From NCBI GenBank assembly GCA_963556195.1, contig OY744519.1:104653500-104717499 (forward strand): a DNA stretch of 64,000 nucleotides, read 5' to 3'. Made by a program: the position numbers and the translations under genes. The notes under the pieces were generated by a model. That model saw nothing but the letters and a program-made list of their open reading frames with translations. It had not been told where the DNA came from and did not search any database. The DNA comes from Sepiola atlantica. Lineage: Eukaryota; Mollusca; Cephalopoda; Sepiida; Sepiolidae. This document shows, piece after piece, positions 13,801 through 24,871 of this stretch. Numbering within the stretch: the stretch's first letter is position 1; each line of letters opens with the position of its first letter.

Positions 13801-15792
13801 CAGATTATTTATCCTCGTCACTTAAATTGAAAAAACATAAAGTTTATATGAGTCAGAATATATTGTAAATACTATTTTTCTAAAGATCACGTTGCTATCT
13901 TAAACTTTATATCCCTGTCCTTGTTGCTCAATCCAGTTAAGATATCCTTCGTTCTCTTTTACTTTCCTTTTTCACTCACTATTTGTCAAGACTAAAAGCC
14001 ATTCGAGAATAAGGGTAAATGTGCTGTATGATTGTCAGTTGGATGATAAAGAATATTATGGGAGGATTAAAACTTATTAGTAGAATAGACATGGTTGGAT
14101 TGCTTAGGTTGACTATTTATGACAAGTGTTTGTTGTTTATGGATTTCAAGACGAATATGCTCTAGTCTGCAAGTAAGCAGTCCCGTGATAACTTTTCGAC
14201 AGGTAGGGACTGTTGTTCATGGAAAGTCCGCCTGGCGCTAAGCACACGGAAGAAGAAAGAACAGTTATTTTCACTTGTGTAAGAGAGAAGAGTTCTTGTT
14301 GTAAATGTCTTACAGAGAGGAATTGAAGATTGAATCTCAGTCGGGAACCTTCCATTTAAATAAGGATAGAATAAAGAAAGACTCGCAATGTCTCTTCTGT
14401 GAGAAAAGGGCTGTGGAGAAGAGATAATTCCTTAGTGGATAGCGAAGTCGATTTTTTACTCTGTCAAGGCAAGAAATGGTGTTCTGGGCGACACCTCGAT
14501 GTTTGTACGTATTCGACCATAACTGACATTAAACGAATGGATGTGAAAACGAAAAAAAAACATCCTCACTTTCGATAGCATACATCGTCCTCCGCTAGAT
14601 GTTGACCGTCTTTACTTTCCTTAATCCGAAGGATCTAAAGGATTCGTTACAACTATCTTACAAAACAACAACAATCGGCTTTCCAGGATACCTAAAGATT
14701 TCAGAAGTTTTGAATGGTGGTATGCATAAAAAAGCATTAAAGAAATAAGACTCCGTTTTCTGATACATTAAAGAAAAGTTCTAGTAAGAGAAACAGAAAG
14801 TAATACTCCCTATACTGCAACGACAAAAAACCTATAAAAGAAAGAAAAACTATGAAAATTAATTTCTTATAACAGTAATGATTTAATTAAGAAAAACAGC
14901 AGATTTGTATGCATGAAAGCTCGATGTCATTTTAAATATACATTTTATAACAATAATAAACAATCGTCTTTATGAAGTAAAGTGGGATTTTCCACAATTT
15001 TACTGACCGGTATAACTTCATAAACAAAATCTGCATGATAGAAATTAAATTTACTGTATAAGATAGTGCACATATTGTTTCGTATTATGAATAAAATATT
15101 TTTTATTTCCAACCGATTCTTTTATATTTTATACTTAATCCGATAAACACTTTCTTTTTATTATTAATGTCATAAACGTAAAGGAGAACATAATTTTCTC
15201 TCATCTCGAAGTTTTCCTGCCACCCAGATCAACGTGCACTTTTTTTATAACATACTTTTTCGCTTAACTTGGTTGACATTTTCTCATTGGTTTTAATTCT
15301 CACTGAAGCAATAAACACACGCCTTAACATAATGTCTTCAAGGCTATACTAAGCGAGGACACTTAAATCGAAAACAAGGCTGTTCAGATCGAACAAGACT
15401 ACATTACTTTCAATGACTATCTCTGTTTGTTCAAGACATAGATACAAATAGGTTTATTTTACTCACTTAATTCTCTCTCTCTCTGAATTTTTCACAATTC
15501 CTCCTCCATAATGTTCATTTATTGATACTGATCATAAAATAATATAAATACTTGAAACAATCAATCACAAACACTTAAACCATGTTTTATTTAAGAAATA
15601 AACATTAAAATAATAAGCTAATGCAACTTTCATAATTCATGTGAAACACCGAAATTTAAATAATTACAAAAATCGATTTGTAAACGATTTTCGGACAACG
15701 CAGGTTATTTCAAAAGTTAGCCTGATGATTTTCGCATCGCGAATAAAACATTAACCTTTTTCTGAAGCTTACTTGCCATAAGCAACTTTTCA

Positions 15793-15795
<3 letters not shown>
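13801..15795. other. Unrecognised AT-rich DNA
   Basis: About 2 kb with no credible coding frame, tRNA-like promoter or clear repeat, apart from a short TC run at 15473-15484. Confidence 0.6.

Positions 15796-15826
<31 letters not shown>
15796..15826. repeat. (TA)n microsatellite
   Basis: Uninterrupted dinucleotide run of about 31 bases. Confidence 0.95.
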
Positions 15827-15828
<2 letters not shown>

Positions 15829-15958
15829 TGGAAAAAAACCTAAGAATAAACAAAAACGGTATTTATCTGCAGAATGACAGTTGATTCTCCATCGTCAACA
15901 CACACATAACATTTTAAAACACAAAGTCCAAATTCTATGAACAAATGAATTCACAAAT

Positions 15959-16051
15959 TTATTGAAAGAAACTTACTTCGGACATTTTTTACCCAAGAAA
16001 ACGTCTATTCTTTATAACTGCTCTGGAATAAAATATTAGTACCGGTAAAAT
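15959..16051 (+). repeat. 92-bp direct repeat, left copy
   Basis: Nearly identical to 17090-17182: both read ATTGAAAGAAACTTACTTCG, then ACCCAA..., CTGGAATAAAATATTAGTAC and CGGTAAAATCAAT. The two copies bracket a cluster of two inverted-repeat elements and two (TA)n arrays. Confidence 0.85.
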
Positions 16052-16106
16052 CAATTGAGCTTTACACCTTTACACTTGAGCTTTACTACTTAATCAATAT
16101 ATTCAT

Positions 16107-16109
<3 letters not shown>

Positions 16110-16169
<60 letters not shown>
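16110..16169. repeat. (TA)n microsatellite
   Basis: Uninterrupted dinucleotide run of 60 bases, left flank of the inverted-repeat element at 16199-16596. Confidence 0.98.
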
Positions 16170-16172
<3 letters not shown>

Positions 16173-16198
16173 GTGTATTTAGGCAGCATTTTCTCATT

Positions 16199-16593
16199 TA
16201 TGCAAACATTGTTAAAAATAACAGAATTAATTTTTTCTGATGGTCTTTTTGTATTAGAATGAACAAAAATAATAAATATGTTTGTGATGCCATCCAGCGT
16301 TGCTTAATTTAAATCGTCAACGACTTCCTGGAACAATGCGAGAAATGTACTATGTGCGTTTCTCAGCCGTTTTTTTTTTAAATGCTCTTCTTTCTCCAGC
16401 TTCTGTATTCATTTGCTATATACACCTGTTAATGATTCGACGAAGAATCGAAAACATTCGTAGAACTAGTGAATCCTATAGAACATTTATTAATTTTTTT
16501 GATTTTAATACAAAAAAGACCATCGGAAAAATTGAAAAATTAAAAAAAAGTATAATTAAACAGACGAATTATTTTATTTTTAACAATGTTTGC

Positions 16594-16596
<3 letters not shown>
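16199..16596. mobile_element. MITE-like inverted-repeat element, ~400 bp
   Basis: The left arm (16199-16261: TATGCAAACATTGTTAAAAA, then TGATGGTCTTTTTGTATTA) is the reverse complement of the right arm (16502-16596), which carries about 25 extra bases in the middle. The spacer is about 240 bases and encodes nothing recognisable. (TA)n arrays lie on both sides, so a TA target is likely. It resembles a non-autonomous, transposase-free DNA element. Confidence 0.75.

Positions 16597-16672
<76 letters not shown>
16594..16672. repeat. (TA)n microsatellite
   Basis: Dinucleotide run with one early CA step. It joins the right end of the element at 16199-16596 to the left end of the foldback at 16672. 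Confidence 0.97.
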
Positions 16673-16675
<3 letters not shown>

Positions 16676-16994
16676 AAAGATGAAGATATAAAATTGCATA
16701 AAATTACATAAAATTGATACAAATTTTATTACATCGAAAGTTCAGATGCTAGAAGTTACACTAATCCTTAAACCATGGTTTTTCAAAGATAAAACTCTTC
16801 TCGTCAGAGGATAACATTCGTTAATGTGACGAGAAGAGTTTTATCCTCTGACGAGAAGCGTTTTATCTTTGAAAAACCATGGTTTAATGATTAGTGTAAC
16901 TCCTTGCATCTGAACTTTCGATGTAATAAAATTTGTATCAATTTTATGTAATTTTATGTAATTTTATGCAATTTTTTAATCTTCATCTTTCCTT
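16672..16994. mobile_element. Foldback element, near-perfect ~150-bp arms
   Basis: Outer ends AAGGAAAGATGAAGAT and ATCTTCATCTTTCCTT are exact complements. The arms stay complementary inward for about 150 bases, through ATAAAATTGCATAAAATTAC, TTTTATTACATCGAAAGTTC, AGTTACACTAATC and CCATGGTTTTTCAAAGATAA, to an apex near CATTCGTTAATG (16815-16826). The right arm has one extra copy of the GACGAGAAG...GTTTTATC block. As RNA or single-stranded DNA it would form a very long hairpin. It has no coding content and is either a snap-back MITE or a recent inverted duplication. Confidence 0.85.
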
Positions 16995-17089
16995 CTTTAA
17001 ATTGATTACTCTACTCAACGTATTGAGCTTTACTTTATCACGATAAATCACTTTAACGAAACATCAATTATCGTTAATTCTATTATTGA

Positions 17090-17182
17090 AAGAAACTTAC
17101 TTCGGATATTTTTTACCCAAAGAAACGTCTATTCTTTATAACTGCTCTGGAATAAAATATTAGTACCGGTAAAATCAATGAG
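17090..17182 (+). repeat. 92-bp direct repeat, right copy
   Basis: Right copy of the repeat at 15959-16051, differing at only a few positions. The small divergence suggests a recent duplication or a recently active family. Confidence 0.85.
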
Positions 17183-17817
17183 TCCAAATATCTGATACAA
17201 CTGATAATATATATATATATATGCAGGATGAACACAACATTTGGATCGTGTTCATTTTAATTTTATTGCCAGCAACGTGTCAATATATTACAAATTACTT
17301 AAACTCTTATGATGATGCTATCTTGTGACCGTGCACATTTTTAATCTGTTTTTGATAATAACGTAAAGAAATGGAAAATGATGAGTGAAATGGTAAGATT
17401 AATACAATTATTAAATAATCAAAAGAGATAGGTAACAGAGAAGCAAGATTTAGAAAAGAGAAAACGGTAAAGGGAGGGGAAGAATAAGAGAGTGTGAAGA
17501 GAGAATGTAGAGGTAAAAGACATAGAGAGAGGAGGGGAAGAAAGAGACAAGGTGTATTGTGACATAAACACGATCAGTTATATGTTGCACTAAGTAGAAC
17601 CAAACCAAACTGCATGATGACTTCATAATAAACCATTTTTGACTTTGACTTTGTAAAATATTTTGACTTTATACTCCTTATAAAGACATCATTATCCACC
17701 ATTTATAAGCTAAGAAATGATATGTTTAAACATGGCTTTATGCCCAAATACTCTACATCAAATTATATCTTATATTTATAAGCTATCATTTGACAATTAA
17801 TAATTTCTCTATGTTAT
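17183..17817. other. Unrecognised DNA with purine-rich stretch
   Basis: Contains a short (TA)n run (about 17206-17222), a perfect TGAACAC/GTGTTCA hairpin (about 17228-17253), and a GA-rich stretch at about 17440-17560. No gene seen. Confidence 0.6.
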
Positions 17818-18882
17818 ATTCCATGAAAATGCCAGTATACTGAAATCATATGCCCTTAATAGGGTTAAGATGAACATTCATATAGACTAAACACTAAATT
17901 TACAAAAGCAAAGAAATTCCCAAATTTTTACACTTTTATTGTCATTAAGGGTATGCGAGCACAACAGGGCTATGTATTTTACTGGTAAGAATTTTTCTTA
18001 TAAAAAAATATAAACATTGTTACTATTTTAGCACTGTTAATATAAGGATTGCCAATAAACATTTTTACTGGTATTTTACTTACCTTTATAGTATCCTTAT
18101 GAATCACGCCCGAGTGGAACCATTATTAATACGATACTAGCAGCATTGTTATGTATTAAGGAAAATGAAGGTATTCTTGTTGTATATAAGTCAATTTTAA
18201 GTTTCACACTTTAATTTATTAGAATTAACAACTTTCACCATTTTTTTTTATATATAAACGATTTTTACTGTATTTTTTCAACAATACAATACATTTTTTT
18301 ACAATTCAGATTGAAGATCCGCAAACAAGAATTTTAAATCTTATAAATAAAAAAAATGTGAACTGTAAACCTTGGTATTTTTCATTTCTCTGAAATGTTC
18401 GTTTTCTCTGAACTAAAAACAGTACTCTACGGCTCTAATATGACAAATATAGGCAACATAATGGCACTTTATTTCGGTTCTTACTTTGTAACCTTGCCTA
18501 AGGGTTCAACACGTAGCCAAAGTCTAAGTTCTTACTGGATCAACCTAGGCCCAGTCGATATTAGGTAGCTTGCATAAGAACATCAGATCGATCAGAACGT
18601 TTGTCAATAAAAGAAGACGATGAGTTCCAGCCGAATTCCCTTCGGAAAAGCCCAAGAGATTTTGTATAAACGATTAATTCTTGTTCGATGTTTTGCGCTG
18701 AAGAAAAATTCCTACCAGTAAAATACATAGCCCTGTTGTGCTCGCATACCCTTAATGACAATAAAAGTGTAAAAATTTGGGAATTTCTTTGCTTTTGTAA
18801 ATTTAGTGTTTTGTGTATATCAATGTTCATCTTAACCCTATTAAGGGCATATGATTTCAGTATACTGGCATTTTCATGGAAT
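17818..18882. mobile_element. Inverted-repeat element with 182-bp arms, ~1.07 kb
   Basis: The left arm (17818-17999) begins ATTCCATGAAAATGCCAGTA. The right arm (18701-18882) is its reverse complement at roughly 95% identity by eye, ending TACTGGCATTTTCATGGAAT. The ~700-base interior has no transposase; its longest frame (108 codons, minus, 18561-18887) overlaps the arm and resembles no family I know. Long arms with a short non-coding interior fit a non-autonomous DNA transposon. No convincing target duplication is visible. Confidence 0.75.
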
Positions 18883-19104
18883 GTCACTACTTTTGTAAAG
18901 GCTATGCCTCAATACAATGCCTTCTCATAACTGATATAGTTGGTAGTTTGACTAATCAATGTTTCTTCCAATATTCACAGGTAAATATTTTTTTAAATTA
19001 TGATGAGTGTATATTTATGGAAACCGCCATATCTATATATTAATACGTTAATGTGTACGTACGTGTGTCATGCTCCTAAAGAAATTCAAAATAAACAAAA
19101 AGAA

Positions 19105-19180
19105 GTTGGACGGAAAGACTTGGAATCGAAACCGTAGCATCTAGCGGAAAAGCCGTGACTTTACCATTGAGCTAACTAAA
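19105..19180 (-). repeat. tRNA-like SINE head
   Basis: On the minus strand, a perfect A box TAGCTCAATGG (19164-19174) and a B box GGTTTCGATTCC (19122-19133) with one extra T, at tRNA-like spacing. No clean acceptor stem, so a SINE or tRNA pseudogene rather than a gene. Confidence 0.6.
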
Positions 19181-20146
19181 TAAAGTTGTTAAGTAGATCA
19201 AAATGAACTTAATTAAACCATTAACTGACCCCGCTCACTACTGTCGCTTTAGCGTGGAAGGAGGAGGAGACGACGTTTATGCACCTTTTCTTCGGTTAAA
19301 CATTTGAACGACGAGAGAGAGAGAGAGAAATGTGAACTATTTTCATTTTATAATGCAACATTATCAAAAATAAAGGTAACTTCTATGAATATCTGTGCTT
19401 CAAATACTTCTACATATATAAAAAAATCCAATATCTGTTCTTGAAATGTATTTAGAATATTTACGAATAAAACTAATGAAACTAATAAAACTCCTTACGA
19501 GCTGTGCCAACGCAAACGCTGGCAGACGATAACTTTAAACTTTAAAACCATTTATTTCCTTTCTTTTGGTTCGAGAGACAGCCATTATTATTTTTTTTTG
19601 TTTTTTTTAACTCCCATTAAGCACTATTTGTTTTGTTTGTATTTTCAGTGAAACACAGAGAGCGCGTACGAAAGAAAGAGAGTGTGTATGTTCGTAAGAG
19701 AGTGATAGAGAGAAAATATAGAGAGAGAATAAATGTAATTGAAAAGTGAAAATGCAAGAAAAACAAATAAATAAATCGCAAAAAATTAAAAAAATATGTA
19801 ACAAAAACGAAAGAGACGAAAGTAACAAGTACAGTTTCGTTTTCTTTTGGTAAGCCTGCACGTTTTTACGGTATATCAACCCATTTTAGTAGAGTGTCCA
19901 TCGTACACACGTTATTTGAATGCAAATTATTATTTAAAAAAGTATTTCACTCTTATCCGAGGGGTTGCTCATAATAAAGCAAGCGTAACTTACTAACAAA
20001 TAGACGGTGCTTTGTTACATTAGGACCCGCGCTAACTTTGACCCCGTCGTTACGGTTAGGTTCAGTGGGGTATGCGTAAGACAGTGAAAGAGTGTATGCA
20101 TTGTGTCTGTGTGTGCGTTGGCTCAATACAATGGTCATTTTAAAGT
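19181..20146. other. Unrecognised AT-rich DNA
   Basis: Holds short GA runs (19312-19328 and about 19650-19730). Open frames at 19607-19879 and 19953-20138 on the minus strand are low-complexity and not supported as genes. Confidence 0.55.
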
Positions 20147-20525
20147 TTTTTTGGAATTTTCTGGAAAACTAAGGTATATGGTAAACTGAAATTTAAATGC
20201 CATCAACTAGACACTAGAATCTCTATCTCTGTCAAACATCAGCTGAATCGATCAAATAGTTGATGAGATACAGGGTGGCACATACGTACGTACGAACACA
20301 CGGATAATACAAAATCATGCCTGACCTTTCTGGATCTCTGGGTTGTCTTGACTAATGATGCTGAAATTCTACACACTTATAGAACCTATAAAAAAAAATT
20401 GTGCAAAGTTTTAACTAATTTGGTTCATTGGTTTTTGAGTTATGATTGATCAAAGAAATGAGATTTCCGGCAGAGGCCGTTTTTGATGTCTATTAAGGGA
20501 TAGAGCGCTCTCGCGCCTCCCTTAA
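20147..20525 (+). repeat. ~380-bp direct repeat, left copy
   Basis: About 90% identical by eye to 24488-24871, same orientation. Both start TTTTTTGGAATTTTCTGG and run through TACAGGGTGGCAC, CTTTCTGGATCTCTGGGTTG and TTGAGTTATGATTGATCAAA to a palindromic end (TTAAGGGAT...CCTCCCTT). It has no coding capacity. The two copies bracket the complex satellite block between them. Confidence 0.9.
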
Positions 20526-21249
20526 TACGCATATTCCGCTTCATTCCAAATGATACTTCGGCCTACATTATAAATAATAATAATAATGCTTAATTTACTA
20601 CTTTACTTCCGTTCATCATTACAACTAATATTTCATATAACATAGTACAATTAATATAACCTAATGAACACTTTTCATAGGTAGTGCCTGGATTTGCGTG
20701 TGTGCGCAACCAGTTGAACAAAAAAGAAAAAAATAGATAGGGAGATATATAGTGAGAGAGGTGGAGAGAAAGTGAGGGGGATTCGTTTTGCACATGGCTG
20801 GTTGCGTTTCGTTACAGTGCAAATTAAAACTTAGCTTTTAAGTCTTTAAACTGCCGACTTTTATACTTTTCTTCACAGAACTGAAAGAAAATCTTCAACT
20901 ATTTCACAGTCGGATAGGACTGCAGTTAGATATTAATGACCCAAATGATATCATCTACTATATAACTAGCGGGGCTACCCGACGTTGCTCAGGTTCATAA
21001 AAACATATAATTGAAGAAAAATCGCGCGTGTAACATCTTTATATTCATACTTTTATTTCTCTCCCTCTCTCTATAGCCGTCTCTTTATATTTCTACCTTT
21101 CAGTTCCCCAGTCACCCCATTTCACCGCTACTTTCTCATTTTGCCTTTTGCGAAAGGTGTTTCTTCCCCACCATTCCTCCTACGTTGCCCAGGGCAATAG
21201 TATGACATATTTCTATAAAAAGTACCACCTCTGTCTGCGACTTCTATAT
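20526..21249. other. Unrecognised DNA with GCGGGGCTACCCGACGTTGC motif
   Basis: At 20964-20993 it carries ACTAGCGGGGCTACCCGACG followed by TTGCTCAGG, a short dispersed motif. A related form occurs at about 33175-33205 and, inverted, at about 43455-43490. A TC-rich stretch follows (21055-21110). No gene. Confidence 0.55.
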
Positions 21250-22386
21250 AGGTACTTATCTCCGCCCCGGTGTTCATACTATATACGTATCTATCGCCAC
21301 CCCGGTGCGCATACTATATACGTACCTATCGCCTCCTCAGTGCAGATAATATATAAGTATCTATCACCGCCTGTGTGCAGATACTATATAAGTACCTATC
21401 GCCGCATTGTTCGAATGCTGAATACGTACCTATCGCCGCCCTGGTGCGAATGCTAAATACGTACCTATTGCCGCCCCGGTGTGCATACTACATGAGTACC
21501 TATCGCTGCCCCAGTGCAAATACTAAATATGTACATATCCGGTTCGAATGTTAAATACGTATCTATTGCCGCTCCGGTGTGAATGCTAAATACGTACCTT
21601 TCGCCACCCCTGTGTGCGTGCTATATACGTACCTATCGCCGCCCCAGTGCACGTGCTATATACGTACCGATCGCCTCCCCGGAATGCATGCTAAATACAT
21701 ACCTATCACCGCCCCGGTGCGCATGCTATATGCGTACTTATTGCCGCCCGTGTGCACATGCTGTATACGTACCTATCGCCACCCCTGAATGCTAAATACG
21801 TACCTATCGCCGCCCCGGTGCGAATGCTAAATACGTACCTATTGCTGCACCGATGTGCATACTACATAAGTATCTATGGCTGCCCCAGTGCAAATACTAA
21901 ATATGTACATATCGCTGCCCCGGTGCGAATGCTAAATACGTACCTATCGCCGTCCCGGTGCGAATGCTAAATACGTACCTATCAGCGCCCCGGTGCGAAT
22001 GCGAAATACGTACCTATCACCGCCCCGGTGCTAATGCTAAATACGTACCTGTCGCAACCCCGGTGTGAATGCTAAATACGTACGTATCGCCGCCCCGGTG
22101 CGCGGCTATATACGTACCGATCGCAACCCCAGAAGGCGTGCTATATACGTACTTATTGCCGCCCTGTGCACATGCTATATACGTACCTATCGTCACCCCT
22201 ATACACTACTATATACGTACCTATTCCCACCCCCTTGCACATAATATATATATACTTATCCCCGCCCCGGTGCGCATACTATATTCGTACCTATCGTGGC
22301 TCTGGTGTGCATACTACATACTTACCTATCTCTGCAAGGGTGCACATACTATATATGTACCTATCTCTAGCCCAGTTCGCATACCT
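21250..22386 (+). repeat. 35-bp minisatellite, ~32 copies
   Basis: Head-to-tail array with a unit near GTACCTATCGCCGCCCCGGT + GCGAATGCTAAATAC. Units differ by a few substitutions and small indels. It is GC-rich against an AT-rich background. Because 35 is not a multiple of three and most units lack stops, long Tyr/Pro/Cys-rich frames appear in every phase; they are by-products, not proteins. There are no unique spacers, so it is not CRISPR-like. Confidence 0.95.
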
Positions 22387-22459
22387 AAGAACTCATATTA
22401 ATGTGCACCTGTCGTGTCAGAAAAACAAAATAGTGTTCATTCATGTAGTGTCACTATCA

Positions 22460-22995
22460 TAAATGGAAATATTTTTAGGTTTAAAACAGAAAAAAAAAAA
22501 TTTTTTTTTGCCCCACCCAATTTGTTTTTGTATCCTCCTCCATAAATAGAAATATTTTTAATAAAAATTTTTTTTTTAAATAATTTTTTTTTTCAACACC
22601 CCCGATTCTTTTTTACTCGCCACATACATAGAAATATTTTTAATTAAATAGAAAATAAAAAATGTTGACCCCCCAAAAAAAATTTGTTACAGAGAAATAT
22701 TTTGAGTTTAAAAAAAATTTTTTTTACCCCCCACGCACCCCCAATTTTTTTTTCATCCTCTCCCATACATATAAATAATTTTAATTAAAAAAAATTACCC
22801 CCCTCAAAATTTTTTTATCCTCCCCTATACATAGAAATATTTTTAATGCAAAATAAAAAAAATTTTTTTGACCCCCCCCCCAAAAAAAAATGTAACCTCC
22901 CCCATAGATAGAAATATTTTTAATTTAAAAGAGAAAAAAAATTACCCCCCCCCTCCCAATTTTTTTTTTCATCTTCCCCATACATATAAATATTA
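22460..22995 (+). repeat. ~75-bp tandem array of A, T and C runs, ~8 units
   Basis: Units are anchored by AGAAATATTTTTAAT-like blocks near 22461, 22548, 22632, 22693, 22768, 22832, 22908 and 22983, each followed by runs of A, T and C and a CATCCTCCCCCATA-type segment. Unit length varies from about 61 to 87 because the homopolymers vary. Confidence 0.85.
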
Positions 22996-23300
22996 GTAGC
23001 ACCCCTGGTCCCTATACTGCAAAAGCACCCATGGTCCCTATTCTGAAGAAGCCTCCGTGTACTATATTGCAGTGCTTGGTCTTATACTGTAGAATCACCC
23101 CTGGTCCCTATACTGCAGAAGCACCCATGGTCCCTATTCTGCAGAAGCCTCCGGGTCATATATTGTGGAAACACCCCCGGTGCTGGGTCCTATACTGTAG
23201 AAGCACCCCTGGCCCCTATACTGCAGAAACACCCATGGTCCCTATTCTGCACAAGCCTCCGGGGTCTATATTGTAGAAGCACCAGAAGCACCCCCTTACT
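22995..23300 (+). repeat. ~26-bp tandem array (CCTATACTGCAGAAGCACC type)
   Basis: About eleven or twelve short units of GCACCCCTGGTCCCTATACT-like sequence, arranged in a weaker higher-order repeat of about 110 bases in which CCTCCGGGTC variants recur. Confidence 0.85.
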
Positions 23301-23304
23301 GAGC

Positions 23305-24316
23305 ACCCCTCCTTTTCATCTGCACAGTAGCTCTATCTAGGACATTGATCACTTTTCTCCTGGACAACGCCGAGTACTTCGAAAATCAAGGAGGCATCCA
23401 GAGCACTACTAATATCACTCTTACTGATTCCTCCTCCTTTTCATCTGCACAATAGTCCGAAAAGAAGCGTATATGCTGTTAAAATATTATACAAATTTAT
23501 CACTACAGTAGCTCTATCTAGGATATTGAGCACTATTCTCCCTGACAACGCTGAGTACTTCAAAAATCAAGGAAGCATCCAGAGCACTACTAAAATAACT
23601 CGTACTGATTCCCCTCCTGTTCATCTGCAAAATATTCTGAATAGAAGCGTAAATCGTGTGAAAATATACAAATCTATAACTACAGCAGCTCTATCTGGGA
23701 TATTGAGCACTTTTCTCCCGGACTATGCCGAGTACTTAAAAATCAAGAAAGCATCTGGAGCACTACTAAAATCAATCTTACTAATTCCCCCTCATATCTT
23801 TGTGCACAATAGTTTGAAGAGAAACGTAGATTGCGTTAAAATATTATACATACTTATCACTACAGTAGCTCTATCTAGGATATTGAGCACTTTTCTGCCG
23901 GACGACGCCGAGTACTTAGAAAATCAAGGAGGCATCCAGAGCACTACTAAAATCACTCTTACTAATTTTCCCTCATTTCCATGTACACAATAGTCCGAAA
24001 AGAAACGTAGATGGCATTAAAATATTATCCAAACATATCACTAGAGTAGCTCTATCAATGATATTGAGCACTTTTCACCCGGACAACGCCGAGTACTTAG
24101 AAAATCAAGGAGAAATCCAGAGCACTACTAAAATCACTCTTACTAATTTCCCCTCATTTCTATGTACACAATAGTCTGAAGAGAAACGTAGATTGCGTTA
24201 AAATATTATCCAAACATATCACTACAGTAGCTCTATCTAGGATATTGAGAACTTTTCTCCTGGACAACACCGAGTACTTAGAAAATCAAGGAGGAATCCA
24301 GAACACTATTAAAATC
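23305..24316 (+). repeat. ~181-bp satellite, ~5.5 copies
   Basis: The block AGTAGCTCTATCTAGGATAT recurs at about 23326, 23508, 23686, 23867, 24047 and 24228, a spacing of 178-182. Each unit continues with ACAACGCCGAGTACTT, AATCAAGGAGGCATCCAGAG and AGAAACGTAGATTGCG. Nucleosome-scale unit length is typical of satellite DNA. The 155-codon frame at 23526-23993 is a by-product of the repeat. Confidence 0.92.
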
Positions 24317-24487
24317 GTAGCCTTCCTATGATGTTATTGATACATCCGAACTGAAGTTATGGTATGACCTGATGCAACCGGACAGAATTTAGGGCAAGAC
24401 CGGGTACATCCGGCAAGGGATTATGGGACGTTTTCAGTGACTCAGCATTTTTATCAGATTACTACATAAATACGTTAGATAATAAGG

Positions 24488-24871
24488 TTTTTTGGAATTT
24501 TCTGGAAAACTAGGATATATGGTAAACTGAAATTTAAATGCCATCAACTAAACCCTAAGACCTCTATCTCTGCCAAGAATCAGCTGAATCCATCAAATAG
24601 TTGATGAGATACAGGGTGGCACACACGTACGTACGTACACACGGATAACACAAAACCATGCCTGACCTTTCTGGATCTCTGGGTTGCTTTGACTAATGAT
24701 GCTGAAATTTTACACATTTATAGAACCTATCAAAAAAAAAATTTGGTGCAAAGTTTTAACTAATTTGGTTCATTGGTTTTTGAGTTATGATTGATCAAAG
24801 AAATGAGATTTCTAGCAGAAGCCGTTTTTGAAGTCTATTAAGGGATGTAGAGCGCTATCGCACCTCCCTTG
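24488..24871 (+). repeat. ~380-bp direct repeat, right copy
   Basis: Right copy of the repeat at 20147-20525, closing the satellite block. It differs by scattered substitutions and a slightly longer A run (about 24733). Confidence 0.9.

Noticed and set aside
18688..18930. WD40-like string (SHTLNDNKSVKIWEF)
   Set aside because: A single short match inside the arm of an inverted-repeat element, with no second blade and no exon context; likely chance.
19105..19180. Functional tRNA gene
   Set aside because: A and B boxes are present but the B box has an insertion and no complete cloverleaf can be drawn; the same reasoning applies at 131, 34532, 35625 and 55163.
21250..22386. CRISPR-like array
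   Set aside because: The repeats are directly adjacent with no unique spacers, and the setting is clearly animal DNA.
21148..22462. Tyr/Pro-rich frames of up to 110 codons in the 35-bp array
   Set aside because: They arise in every phase from a unit that is not a multiple of three. No start context, splice pattern or flanking coding signal is present.
23526..23993. 155-codon frame in the 181-bp satellite
   Set aside because: The frame repeats with the satellite unit and breaks where units vary in length, so it is a by-product.
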